Assembly (NCBI GenBank): GCA_949358305.1
Contig: OX442314.1
Coordinates: forward strand, 19,337,060 to 19,401,059
Reading direction: 5' to 3'
From: Strigamia acuminata
Taxonomy: Eukaryota > Arthropoda > Chilopoda > Geophilomorpha > Linotaeniidae
DNA length: 64,000 nucleotides
The number at the start of each line of letters is the position of its first letter. Within the stretch, counting starts at the first letter, position 1. The translations under genes and the position numbers were made by a program. Below are positions 12,301 through 23,096 of this stretch, in pieces. The notes beneath the pieces were generated by a model. The model had not been told where the DNA came from, did not search any database, and saw only the letters and a program-made list of their open reading frames with translations.

Positions 12301-13507
12301 GGCCTAAATATTTAAACTACGGTGGCATTGGTACTATTGTAGGACATGAGTTTGTTCACGGTTTTGATGACATAGGTACATTTGAAGAAAGAGAATCGTC
12401 CAGAGCTTTGATTTTAATAATTAATCATGGGGTGTGTGCCGAGCACTATTACGAAAATCAAACACCTTTCCAGTTCCCACTGACATGGGGATTCAGAATT
12501 GGTCTCTTAGTGAGAAATTTCTATTACAAGCACCTGCAGCTGGGACAGATTTCGATGTTTTTCATTTTCGAATATGTTCGCAGAACATTGAAATTCGAAC
12601 GAACACCTTTCGGATTTATTCCTTTTCGTACAAATTAAATTCTAGCCCAATTATATTTTTTTTGAACTTCAAATTATTTACGTTGACGATTGAAAGCATA
12701 TTTGATTTTTGATTAAATGTTTTCGACTAAAATTGAAGCTTTGATTACGAATACCTTTTTTGTATGTGAGTTACTAAAGATTTACATTGCAGGGAAGCAG
12801 TTTGATAAGCACGGCAACCTAAATAATTGGTGGGCAAATGAAACTTCGATGAAATTTCGTGAGAAGGCCGATATGGTTGTTCGGCAGTATTCAAGTTTTG
12901 TAGTTACTGCTATTAATATGACGGTAAATCAATTTTTATTCTAATATATTATTCAAACCCTAATATTCAATGCAGGTAAATGGTATAAATGTTCAAGGAG
13001 AGGCCATCAGCGATATAGAGGGTTTTAATCTAGCGTACAAGGTATGCTACTGTCTTAAAACTCATTTCTTTGCAACTAATTTATTGAAATTGATGACATT
13101 TTTGTGGAGGCATATGAAAAATGGGAGAAAAAAAACGAAAAAGAACATGGTTTGCCTGGTTTATCATTCAATTCAAGACAGTTGTTCTGGCTGAAAGCAG
13201 CTAATGTAATTACTATTGAAAATTTCTGCTGCATTATGGTTACTACTACATATCTATTACTTTCTTAAAGCTCTGGTGTTCGAATCGACCAGAAGAGGCT
13301 TTAATTCTACAAATTCTAAACGGTGTGCATCCACCATCTCAGTACAGGTAGGAAAAAATTAACATCTAATGAAATTAAAGTATCTTACACTTTATAATGT
13401 TTTGCAGAGTAATAGGGCCACTTATCAATTCAAAATATTTTGGTAAAGATTTTAACTGTCCTGTTGGGTCACCAATGAACCCATATGAAAAAATTTCCTT
13501 TTGGTGA
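9340..13507 (+). CDS. M13 (neprilysin-like) zinc metallopeptidase, gene 2
   Basis: Exons: 9340-9467, 9525-9563, 9635-9793, 9849-9932, 10376-10587, 10642-10809, 10862-11076, 11336-11558, 11621-11719, 11774-11851, 11963-12066, 12135-12199, 12256-12375, 12793-12923, 12976-13041, 13110-13205, 13271-13347, 13408-13507. They give 720 residues. The product has a short basic cytoplasmic tail, one hydrophobic membrane anchor (about residues 20-38), a stalk with [20 protein letters not shown], the zinc motif HEFVH (12345-12359) with [12 protein letters not shown] as third ligand region, and a conserved His and Arg in VHPPSQYR. The catalytic set is therefore intact, although NAFY is replaced by NAHN and the C-terminal CxVW by SFW. 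The first exon has no in-frame ATG: the frame is open back to a stop at 9296 and a CAG acceptor lies at 9337-9339, so the start codon must be in an upstream exon or has been lost. Confidence 0.88.
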
Positions 13508-14544
13508 CAGTTTTTCTTAAATACTAGTCTTTTTTATTCTGTAATACTTATATTTTTAGTTATTATTGTAACATGCAATTTATGTTAATAGGAACCAATT
13601 TATTACAGTACATCTTAATACGAATAAATTCATGCTAATGGTTGGATTAAAGTCGTTTCCTATGTGTAAGATAGTATTACATAATATACAATATGAAAAT
13701 ATTAACCTTATTGACTTGTTTTCTTTGCCAATTTTGGAAAGTTGTGCTGACTTAAAGGGCTTTTGTTGACAGCAAAAGCCGACTCAGATTTGATTTAACA
13801 TGATTACATGACAAATAATAAAGTTGTGAAAAGCATTAAAAACAATTTACCCGTACTGAATTAATTCTACACTATTGCAAACAATTGGTTATTACTTATC
13901 CAGACAATTAAGCAGCAATTGAACGCCACGCGTCCTGAGTGACGTCCAATTGTATTGCTTATTTGTCTTTCTCGTTCTAATAAGAGAGAGCTACTGGTAT
14001 CTTAATTTTTAAAAAAAAGTTTGACCAAGTCGGCCAATTATGTGGGATCAAAAAGAGAATTTATAAATTATTGACATTTGTTTTATCCGTCTAAGTAAAA
14101 TTAATTAATAGGCACATTAAATTACTCTCGTATCATACTGACTTTTTTGTTTTAAGCCCACCAAACATCCGGGCCTGAGGTCTGCTTCAGGATGTGGGGG
14201 CTAGGCATATAGCTCATATTTTTGGATTTTCAGTTAAACAGTAAGAAAATAAAAATATGGACATGTATTTTTATCCAAGGTCCACTAAGTCTCTATCATC
14301 TTGAAGGACAAATTTAGTTATTGCACTGTGGCTACAAGCACAGGGCGCCAAAACTTAGGGGCTCATTCATGCGCCTTAAATTCACCGACCACCTGAAAAA
14401 TACCGATTTTAGTTTTCGTGCATTCAAAGCAATGTACGACGGGGAGCATAAAAAATCGCACAGGGCGCTGATAAACCTGGAGACGATCGGCCTCGTGTTT
14501 CCGTTTGTAGTTGTGCAAACGGAACTATTCATTAAGTTGGAATT
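13508..14544. other. Intergenic spacer between M13 genes 2 and 3
   Basis: No gene is supported. AATAAA at 13623-13628 could end M13 gene 2. From about 13900 the spacer shares blocks with those after M13 genes 3 and 4: a region around TTATAAATTATTGACATTTG, a block containing ATAGGCACATTAAATTACTC (about 14108-14150), and a block around CATTCAAAGCAATGTACGAC (14423-14545). A stretch at about 14155-14320 is unique to this spacer. The shared blocks show that the spacer was part of the tandemly duplicated unit. Confidence 0.55.
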
Positions 14545-14625
14545 AGAAATAAGACCTTCGCCTATTTTTCGTCTTTAATATACGGCAACATTTGTCATTC
14601 TCAACAAATGTTTGGCCTATTAAAT
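14545..14625 (+). promoter_or_regulatory. Conserved upstream block of M13 gene 3
   Basis: It contains the same AATAAGACCTTCGCC and CAACAAATGTTTGGCC words as upstream of the neighbouring paralogues, about 200-280 bp before the ATG. It is probably the core promoter or leader region of the duplicated unit. Confidence 0.4.
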
Positions 14626-14827
14626 AAAATAATGAAGTAATTACATCTTAGTACATAATCGTTAAAGTTTCAACTTATCACTTGGCAAACTCGTGCAGGA
14701 GTTGGATTAGACCGGTCGGTCTGTTCTCTCGGTTCGTTTTGTTTGTTTTCTAATTTTGCTGTTGTAGGTAAGGTAGTATCTACATCATTTCTAGGGTACT
14801 CGAAAAATTGTATCATCCCGTGTAGAT

Positions 14828-17800
14828 ATGGATAACAAAAAAAGAAGCAGTTGGAAACCGATTTCTAAATATGAAAAAATTTTATTTGCGATTGCAATTA
14901 TTTTCATTCTGTTGTCAGTTTTTCTTGTAATTGGATTAATCGTCAAGTCAAAATCAGGTAAGGAAGGCAATTATGATATTATAATTAGCTTAAGAAACGT
15001 AAATTTTTAGGGAAAAATATTTGCAATTCGAAAGCGTGCGTCGAAGCGGGTACAGTACGAAAAATACTCAAATGCTTCAAATGTGAGAAATATGGGTCAC
15101 AATTTTCTTTTAGCGTATGAAATCATCACAAATATGGATCCGAATGCAGAACCATGCACTGATTTTTATCAGTATGGTTGTGGAGGTTTTGCAAATAAAA
15201 CAAGCATTCTAGGTTTAGAAGCTTTTTCTGAAATGTCATATGATGTGATTAGGATGGAGATCTTGGAAGAGTTCCGAAGTAAACAAAATTTCCTTATTCC
15301 GCTACATCTCCATTAAGTACTAATCATGCATAATTATTTGCTCCAGAAATTGTTAATCAACCTTTGGAGGAAAGAGAAAATAGATATTCTAAGCAAGTTA
15401 AAGATTTATATTCTTCGTGTATGAATGAATGTACGTAATTTTACCATTTTACCAGTACGGTATGCATTTTAAAATCACTTTTTTAAAAATAAAACAGCAA
15501 TACTCGAGGAATTAGGCGCGTCCCCATTAATTGAATCGTTAAATGAAGTTGGAGGATGGCCAGTTCTTGTGGGATCCGATTGGAAAGAAAATGAATTTGA
15601 TTGGAAGCAAGCTCTTGTTCAGTTTCGAAGTATGGGAATTCCAATTAACTATTTTTTCCATATACGTGTGTCAGCTAAACTCGGTAGCCCACATTCCGCA
15701 ACAAATATCATGAAGGTAAATAAATTTTAGTTTCATCTTAATTTGAAATACCATTCATTTACTCAAATTTTAGATAGATCCGCCGTGGTCAACACATGTG
15801 CCATCAGAAGAAGATGATCGCAAAGCTTATCTTGATTACATGATTGATTTAGCTGTGCTCTTAGGAGCAGAGAGAGCGAGAGCTGAACGTGAAATGAAAG
15901 TAGTGCTTGATTTTGAAACTAATCTTAACAAGATTTTGGTAAGTAAATGAATAAAAATTGTCAATATTAGTTACACCACTTTGCTTTTTGTACTTTTAAA
16001 TAGCCACCTCCAAAGAGCAATTCTTCTGCAGAAATTACAGTACGGGTGCACGAATTGGAGAACTACATGTCCCAAATTTCCTGGTATGACTTTCTCAACA
16101 GCTTAGACTTTTCAACACCAATAACTAATTATAACGAAGTAGAAGTCCTTGAACCAGACTATTTAAAACAACTTTCTACTTTACTTTCATCAGCCAATAA
16201 AAGGTGAGCTCTTTTATTTTCATTTATCAGGGTTTTGGAATCAATTAAATAGCTGTTTATAGAATTATTGCTAATTATATCATGTGGAACGTGGTCGAGG
16301 ATCATTGTAAATATCTAAATAAGAAGTTTCGAAATTTCTGTGCGGAATATCACAAGGACTATCGAGGATTTCCTAGTTTTCCATCTAGACAATTTTTTTG
16401 CTATTCAGAATTGCGTGACGTCATGACTGTGGCAACTGGTGCCATGTATGTTAAAAATGTACCGGATCCACAATCTAAACCTATGGTAAGAATTATAATT
16501 TTACTAAAAAATAATAAAAAATAATAATTTATGGAAAATTTAGGCGACTGACATTGCGAATAGCATCCGAGATGTTCTAACTCGAAGTATTCAGAAAGCT
16601 AAATGGATGGATTCATCAACATTGACATCAGCAATGGGAAAAGTAATAGTTTAACTTTTCCCCATATAAATTTATAGACATTTTTTTAAAAAGTTATATA
16701 ATTTCAGCTTAAAACATTGAATTTGTTAATTGGTTATTTGGATGAGCATATTAATGACACTATCATAAATGATTTCTACGCTCCCGTAAGTCAATTGCTG
16801 CAGATATCATTTTCTCTGGTAGCGATTTATTTTATATGCGAATACAGATTATACGGCAAGTAAAACTCTTTGCCTATAGGGCACTCTGTATTCGCTTTAT
16901 CACACGAGAGAGTTTGAGAGGCATTTGTAAGGACGCTATTACAAATGCGTCTCCCTCTCTCGTCATTAGAGCATAAACACTGGCCACTTGTAGAGGAACC
17001 AAAGGCAGAAAATTGTTTTTGGCGGATCCGCAGTGATAAGAATGACCCGGTGGTTATGCTCAAAATGACAATCAACACTTATTAATATAAAGATTGTGTT
17101 CATTCAGCTCGTCATTTCAAACAATACATTTTTTAAAAATATGCTGCACTCGAATAAATTTGAAGTTGACCGACAATTTTCCAAAATAACAAAGAAAACG
17201 GCTGATGACTTAGCGTAAGTGGTCACGGTTTTTACAATGTACGGTAGGTTAACTTCGTACGGAAGTACAAACTTATTTCGACCCTCTGTAGACTGTGCAA
17301 TGGTAGTTTTGGTCAAGAGGCAGTGGCTAATGAATGGGTGAAGGAAAAAAACTCAAATTCCACACTTTTGGTTGGCACTTTGAGCTGCAATCCTTCCCTC
17401 AATCTTTCATCGGCAATATTACAAAATAAATTTTAAATTTACAATATGTTTCAGAACTTTTATCTTCGACCGTCATGATATCTGGACATTTGAAACGTAT
17501 TATCGGCAATCATTAAATCGTGTTGGTAATTTATTAAACATGCTTTAAAATATCAAACTTTAAAACCGAAAGTAATTCCGGTATTTAATTTAGAAATATA
17601 CGCCAGCTTATTGAGACCTCCGTTATTTAATGTCGAATGGCCAAACTATTTAAACTATGGTGGCTTCGGTTCTATGTTTGGATTTGAGATTCTTGAAGGA
17701 TTTGGTTCTACTGGTAATTTTTTTTTTACAATTTTTAAATCAAGAAAAAAAAAAAACATTCTCAAACGAATCGAATTGCAGGAAAATATTACGATCGTCA

Positions 17801-18491
17801 CGGAAACCGTTACAAGTGGTGGTCAGATGATACTGAAAGCAAGTTCCGTGAAAAAAGCGATTTGGCTTTACAGCAATACTCCAATTTAAATATTGGAGTG
17901 AATGTAAGTTTAAGATTTAATGAATCATGCAATACAATACGGCAAAATGTTCTGAAGTCAGATTATTTTTATTCAGAAAGACCGTTTCCAATCAATATTC
18001 CTCAAAGTAAACGAAGGAACGAATCTGGCTTACGAAGTAATGATTACTCCGTATTTAAAGCTAATTTTAATGTTTAGAAAAAAACCACATTATTACAATT
18101 TTTATTTATTGAAGGCTTATGAAAAATGGGAAAAGATTAACAAGGTGGAACCTGGCTTACCGGGTTTAACATTAAATTCAAGACAACTATTTTGGATACA
18201 TGGAATTAATGTATAGTAGAATCTTTTTTTTAATGGAAAGATTGATTTGAATAACATTGCCATTATTATCTTTTTAAAAAGGCATTTTGTGCAAAGACAG
18301 TGGGCAGTGACGTGAAATATTTGTAAGAAAGCTCAAAAGGAAAAATACAGTTTTAATGCGCCTTACTAAATCGTTTATATTTTTATAGAACAATTGGGCG
18401 GGTGATCAATTCACAACATTTTGGCAAGGATTTTAACTGTCCCGTCGGCTCGCCAATGAATCCGAAAGAAAAGATAAACCTCTTTTCATAA
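14828..18491 (+). CDS. M13-like pseudo-peptidase, gene 3 (zinc motif lost)
   Basis: Exons: 14828-14957, 15011-15049, 15114-15278, 15347-15430, 15498-15715, 15774-15938, 16004-16203, 16263-16485, 16544-16642, 16708-16785, 17108-17214, 17455-17525, 17594-17713, 17782-17903, 17977-18036, 18115-18210, 18282-18322, 18389-18491. They give 706 residues with no frame break. A basic tail with KKRSSWKPISKYEK is followed by one membrane anchor (about residues 15-37), then a neprilysin ectodomain with EPCTDFYQYGCGG. At the zinc site the family HExxH is FEILE (residues 557-561, nt 17683-17697), the following FDD is FGS, the third-ligand region ENIADIGG is replaced, and the exon carrying the catalytic His/Arg is shortened from 77 to 41 nt with the His gone. 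The fold is likely kept, but zinc binding and catalysis should not be possible. A ligand-binding, decoy or inhibitory role is inference. Confidence 0.87.
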
Positions 18492-19007
18492 AAGTCAAAT
18501 AATTTTGGTTTGATGTTTTTCTATTTGAATATTTCATAATCATTCTACTTTGTTGTGTACGCTGTGTAAATTACTAATGATATTTTATATAAAATATTTA
18601 GTACTGCCATTTGTGTTTGTGTTGATAAATTTTTTAGTTTTAGTACTTCTTACTTGTACAACGGAGGACTTGCTGGCTGAGAATATATCATTTACGTGTA
18701 AAATTGAAACCATTTTAGTGGCAGCAATTAAACGTCTCGCGTCTAATTGCAGCTATTTATCTATCTCGTCAATTTTTTAAAAACTATGACCCAGTCAACC
18801 AGCTCTGTGAGATAAACAAAAGACAAGAAGATGCTTTATAAATTATTGACATTTGTTTTATCCATCTAACTAAAATTAATTGCTTTAATAGGCACGTTAC
18901 ATTACCCTCGCATCATACTGACTTTTTGTTTCCTCATTAATTCGCCCTAAACTCACCGAATAGCTGAAACGTTCCGAAAAAAGAGCGATTTTAGTTTTTG
19001 TGCATTC
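18492..19007. other. Spacer 3' of M13 gene 3, interrupted by element A
   Basis: No gene is supported. It is the same spacer as after M13 genes 4 and 5 (TTATAAATTATTGACATTTG, ATAGGCACGTTACATTACCC) up to CATTC at 19003-19007, where element A is inserted. The spacer resumes at 30711. At 18724-18750 an 11-bp stem (one mismatch) with a 5-nt loop is preserved in the next spacer at 39808-39834. Confidence 0.6.
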
Positions 19008-19187
19008 TGATGGTGGATGAGTTAGATTTATGTAGATATATATATTTTAGGTCGCAGAGCAACTTGTGCTGCGACTAGCGTTTATTCTAGTAGGACAGGA
19101 AGTGAAGGGGTAAAGGGGGAAGGGAGTGACCAGTGGGTGGTCCAATACAAAACATCATGCCGAGATGACGTATAAAACATTCCAACA
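19008..19187 (-). repeat. 3' LTR of element A
   Basis: It is 180 bp, begins TG and ends CA, and matches 30531-30710 without a visible difference. CATTC precedes it as the target duplication. Confidence 0.92.
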
Positions 19188-19236
19188 CTCCTTCTCATCA
19201 CAAATGATGTTGGTTACATAAAAAAAACAATAAAAA

Positions 19237-20781
19237 TTAACTCAAAAATAAGTTTAACATTTTTAAACAATCTTCATGCTTCGGTCGGTAGAGTCCTTTG
19301 GTGAAGACATCTGCTGCCATTTGAGTGGTTGGCAGGTAGTGGAGACTCATTTTCTTATCTTCTACGACTTCTTTGGCGAAGTGAAAGTGCATATCGATGT
19401 GCTTGCTATCATGATAGCTCGAATGATCTTGTGAGAAGCAAATGGCGGCCTGGTTGTCACAAAAGACGTCAGTTGCTTCCTGTTGCATTGTTTGGCAGCC
19501 CAACTCAATTAGAAGTCCTCTGAGGTGCAGGAGTTCCTTTGCTGCCTCCGATACCGCCATGTACTCAGCCTCCATGGTCGAAAGTGCAACGGTATGTTGC
19601 TTCTTGGATGCCCACGAGATTGGGCTTCCGGCCAAAATGAACACATATCCTGTGGTCGATCTTCTGTCGTCGATGTCGCCACCCCAATCCGCGTCGGCGA
19701 ATCCGTACAAATTTTCTTCAGTCTTCTCGTAGGTGATGCCTAATTTTCGCGTCCCTTTCAAGTATGAAAGTACCCTTTTCGCAGCTTTCCAGTGTGTTTC
19801 ACCTGGATTTGCGCAGAAACGACTGAGGCTGCTCACTGCGAAGGCCAAATCTGGGCGAGTCGAATTCGACAGGTAAATCAATGCGCCAATTAACTCGCGA
19901 TATGGCACGTTTTTCATTTTCTTCTTTTCTTCGTTTGTCTTGGGTGACATTTCTTTGGTTAGCTTCAGTGCAGGGTCAATTGGTGTGCTGACGGTGTTGC
20001 AGTTTGTCATGTTGAAGCGTTCCAAAATTTCATCGATGTATTTGGTCTGAGTGATTTGCACAGTGTGTTCTTCCTCGTTTTGATTAATTTCAATCCCCAA
20101 GCAGTATTTCAGCGATCCGATGTCTTTCATCTTGAATTTATCGCTTAAGTCGGACTTAATCTTGTTCATAGTTTCGGAGTTTTCAGCTATTATGATTAGG
20201 TCGTCTACGTAGACTGCAATTATGGTGGATTTTCCCTCTTCCAATCTGTAGAAGACACACGGATCTTTGTTGCTACGATTTAATTTCATCTTTTTGCGGA
20301 GGTGGCGACTTAGCTTCTTATGCCAATTCCTTCCGGCTTGCTTGAGTCCGTAGAGTGATTTCTTTAGCAAACAGACTTTATCTTCCTGTCCTTCTTCAAC
20401 GAAGCCATCTGGTTGTCGCATAAATATTTCTTCATCGAGTTCGCCTTGAATATAGGCGGCGACAACATCCATTTGGTCGATTAGCCATCCCTTCTCAACT
20501 GCATACGCGATGAGAGTGCGGATAGAGTTGTAACGGACCACAGGGGCGTAGGTTTCGTTGAAGTCAACTCCTTCTTTCTGCATAAAACCCTTGGCAACCA
20601 ATCGTCCTTTGTAGCGGTCTATGTTGCCTTGCTTGTCCCGTTTGATGCGGAAAACCCAACATGAAAAAATCACTTTTTGATTTTTGGGTTTGTCGACAAG
20701 TATCCACGTTCCCATCTCCTTCAGCGCGTCGATTTCGTTTTGCATGGCTTCGCGCCATTCATTTCGATCGTCTCTGGACAT
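19237..20781 (-). CDS. Element A: reverse transcriptase and RNase H part of pol
   Basis: This frame encodes the reverse transcriptase and RNase H of copia element A. It shows NEWREAMQNEIDALKEMGTW at the start of the RT domain, LVAKGFMQKEGVDFNETYAP, QMDVVAAYIQGELDEEIFM (first catalytic Asp), [21 protein letters not shown] (the YVDD catalytic pair), then RNase H with YGFADADWGGD, STMEAEYMAVSEA, FCDNQAAICFS and the terminal ADVFTKGL. The in-frame peptide continues upstream of the first Met (FVCGSLPSDPITVEEA), which is the expected linker, so this is not an independent gene. It is the downstream half of a frame broken near 20840. Confidence 0.9.
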   Translation of the reverse strand: MSRDDRNEWREAMQNEIDALKEMGTWILVDKPKNQKVIFSCWVFRIKRDKQGNIDRYKGRLVAKGFMQKEGVDFNETYAPVVRYNSIRTLIAYAVEKGWLIDQMDVVAAYIQGELDEEIFMRQPDGFVEEGQEDKVCLLKKSLYGLKQAGRNWHKKLSRHLRKKMKLNRSNKDPCVFYRLEEGKSTIIAVYVDDLIIIAENSETMNKIKSDLSDKFKMKDIGSLKYCLGIEINQNEEEHTVQITQTKYIDEILERFNMTNCNTVSTPIDPALKLTKEMSPKTNEEKKKMKNVPYRELIGALIYLSNSTRPDLAFAVSSLSRFCANPGETHWKAAKRVLSYLKGTRKLGITYEKTEENLYGFADADWGGDIDDRRSTTGYVFILAGSPISWASKKQHTVALSTMEAEYMAVSEAAKELLHLRGLLIELGCQTMQQEATDVFCDNQAAICFSQDHSSYHDSKHIDMHFHFAKEVVEDKKMSLHYLPTTQMAADVFTKGLYRPKHEDCLKMLNLFLS

Positions 20782-22631
20782 CGCTTCTTCGACGGTGATG
20801 GGGTCTGATGGGAGTGAGCCGCAAACGAAATTTGCTGATCCTCGTTCGGGTCGAATGCGGTTTCTTGATTTTCGTTGGCGGGTTCAATGTCGTGTGTTCG
20901 GATTAAGTTGTATTGCTTCGACGGGCGCCCCGGTTTTCCGGTCCTTACGAGTTTTGGACGTCCCGGGCCTCGTTTGGTTTCAGCAGGTTGATTTTCAATC
21001 GGAATTTGCGCGTCGGCTTCATCGACATCGATTTCTCCTTCTGTTTCAACTTCGTTGTCATTGTTGCGCGCAGTAATGGCGTCAGGCGGCAGGCTTTCGG
21101 GTTCGTCAAAACTGGGAAAAATAAAAAATGGATCAGCAAATGATTTTTCGCCATTATTTGAGATGGCATCGGTTGACTCGAAAATTTTGACGTGGCAGCT
21201 TTTCACGACTCTTTGTCGGGCAGCATCATAAAGTTTGTACGCTTTTGATTCAGCTGAATAGCCTATTAGTGTCAATTCATTTCCTTTTGCTTCAAATTTT
21301 CCTCTTCCCGGCCCCTGCTGCAACACGATGGCTTTGCTGCCCAGTCTTCTCAGGAAACCAATATATGGCTTTTTGCCGTGCCATACTTCAAATGGTGTTT
21401 GGTTCTGCAATGACTTGGTTGGGCAACGATTTCTGATGAAGACAGCACTGTCTATAATTTCAGCCCAAAGGTGTCGTGGCAAATTCGATTCTATCATCAT
21501 GCATCTTGCCATTTCACACAGCGTGCGGTTCATGCGCTCAGAAACGCCATTTTGTTTTGGTGTGTACTCGACCGAGAGTTGGCGACGAATCCCTTCGTCT
21601 TCTAAGAATTTGGTGAACGTGGCGCTGACGTATTCCTTGGCATTGTCGCTGCGAATTTTCTTAATTTTTCGTCCGGTTTCGAGTTCGACTCTTCGCTTGA
21701 AGTTTTGAAATGCTCGGAAAATTTCGCCTCTTTCTTTCAAAATTGCGACTTCGGTGTAGCGAGATTTGTCATCGATGAACGTGGCGAAATATTTGGCCCC
21801 TCCAAGCGAAGTGATTGGCATTGGTCCGCAAATGTCGGAATGGATCAAATCGAGTACGTTTTCAGCGCGTGTTGACGACGGTGGGTGTGAGCTTCGGTGT
21901 ATTTTCCCCTTTGCACAGGTCTCGCAGTCGAATGTTTCGCTTGTGGCGTCGAATTTTAGTCCATTTACCATTTCGTGTTTCTTTAGTTGCTGTAAAGCGG
22001 CCAAATTTAAATGTCCGAAACGATGGTGCCATATTTTCGAGTTTAAACTAATTTTCCCGGTGGCGACGTTTGCAATCTGCAGCGGTTTTGTTCGTATGAT
22101 GAACATGTCGCCCCGTCGTTCAGCTTTCATGATCGTTTTTCCCTTCTTGCTGATTGTTGCGTTGTTTTCGGTGAAAATAACTTCAGCGCCCTGACTGGTA
22201 ATGCGTGGTACTGACATCAAATTTCCGCTTAAGTCGGGTGCAAACATGACATTCTCCAAAACAATTGGTTTTTCGTAATCGTCCACGTCAAGGTGTATTT
22301 TTCCAAGTCCCTCGCTCTTCACGTACGTCTTGGAAGCGGTTCGAATTTGTCCCTTCATTGTTTCGTTTAGGCTGGAGAACATCTCACGATTTTTGCACAT
22401 GTGGCGCGATGCGCCGCTGTCCAGGCACCATTCGACATTATTCAGTGTGTGGTCGCTTTGGTAAGCGACGGCATAATTTGCTGATTCGGGCTGGTCATTT
22501 GCTGTTGCGATTTCTACATCACGTTCAGTCGGCGTCGCCTTTCCGTCAAGCTCAGTCGGTGTCATTTTTCCGTCTACGATTTGATACGTCGATACGACGG
22601 TCGCGGTAAGTGCTTCAGCGTCGACTGTCTT
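20721..22631 (-). CDS. Element A: protease and integrase part of pol
   Basis: From the target duplication of B (22627-22631) the frame continues that of gag at 29548-30305: the last gag codons and the first codons here join in frame. It shows the aspartic protease WCLDSGASRHMCKN, the pre-integrase zinc region IWHHRFGHLN...CETCAKGK, and the integrase core with HSDICGP, IRSDNAKEY and QNGVSERMNRT (D, D, E catalytic residues), then an acidic linker with a GRPKL-type basic patch. The frame runs out of phase with RT: after about 20840 the reading turns into unrelated residues and stops, while the RT linker continues in another frame. Confidence 0.88.
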   Translation of the reverse strand, partial: KTVDAEALTATVVSTYQIVDGKMTPTELDGKATPTERDVEIATANDQPESANYAVAYQSDHTLNNVEWCLDSGASRHMCKNREMFSSLNETMKGQIRTASKTYVKSEGLGKIHLDVDDYEKPIVLENVMFAPDLSGNLMSVPRITSQGAEVIFTENNATISKKGKTIMKAERRGDMFIIRTKPLQIANVATGKISLNSKIWHHRFGHLNLAALQQLKKHEMVNGLKFDATSETFDCETCAKGKIHRSSHPPSSTRAENVLDLIHSDICGPMPITSLGGAKYFATFIDDKSRYTEVAILKERGEIFRAFQNFKRRVELETGRKIKKIRSDNAKEYVSATFTKFLEDEGIRRQLSVEYTPKQNGVSERMNRTLCEMARCMMIESNLPRHLWAEIIDSAVFIRNRCPTKSLQNQTPFEVWHGKKPYIGFLRRLGSKAIVLQQGPGRGKFEAKGNELTLIGYSAESKAYKLYDAARQRVVKSCHVKIFESTDAISNNGEKSFADPFFIFPSFDEPESLPPDAITARNNDNEVETEGEIDVDEADAQIPIENQPAETKRGPGRPKLVRTGKPGRPSKQYNLIRTHDIEPANENQETAFDPNEDQQISFAAHSHQTPSPSKKRCPETIEMNGAKPCKTKSTR

Positions 22632-23096
22632 TATTGGTTTGCGATGAATTATTTGCGATAATTATATTTGTTGTGCATTTCCGAATAGGCACAATAAGCG
22701 CGTTACTTCATATATTGTTACGAATGGTCAGCCAGTTGATTCTGCTTTTTAAACTACGCTTGTTTCGTACTCCAACTGGCTGTGTCTATGTGATAACGCG
22801 CGTCCCGTCGTCTGCTTGTTAAGCGACGATCGTTTAATTTGGTTTGGTATTGTTTATCGATTACTTTAGTCTTTACGTTGTATTATTGTAAAGAATAAAT
22901 CTATTTGGTTATACTAATAGATTTGTTCTCGTTGTTACTCTGTAACCTGAGTTGAGATCAAATAGCCTCAACCCAGATCACTTGTTTTATGCTTTCATGG
23001 TGAATAAAGATGGCGGTCGCGTGTTGCGAACTAACCGCACTTTATAATCGGTTTGCAAGTTATTTCCGCATGCTCCAGGTCCAAATACGCTCTTCA
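22632..23096 (+). repeat. 5' LTR of element B
   Basis: It is 465 bp and matches 29083-29547. It begins TATTGG, without the usual TG, and ends TTCA. Boundaries were set by the GTCTT duplication and the point where the two copies diverge. Confidence 0.9.

Noticed and set aside
12273-12712. Two overlapping ORFs after the HEFVH exon as extra coding sequence
   Set aside because: They lie in the 417-bp intron between exons 12256-12375 and 12793-12923; paralogues join these exons directly and no family residues occur here.
20684-22609. Several plus-strand ORFs of 60-142 codons inside element A
   Set aside because: They are antisense shadows of the protease-integrase frame, with no recognisable protein content.
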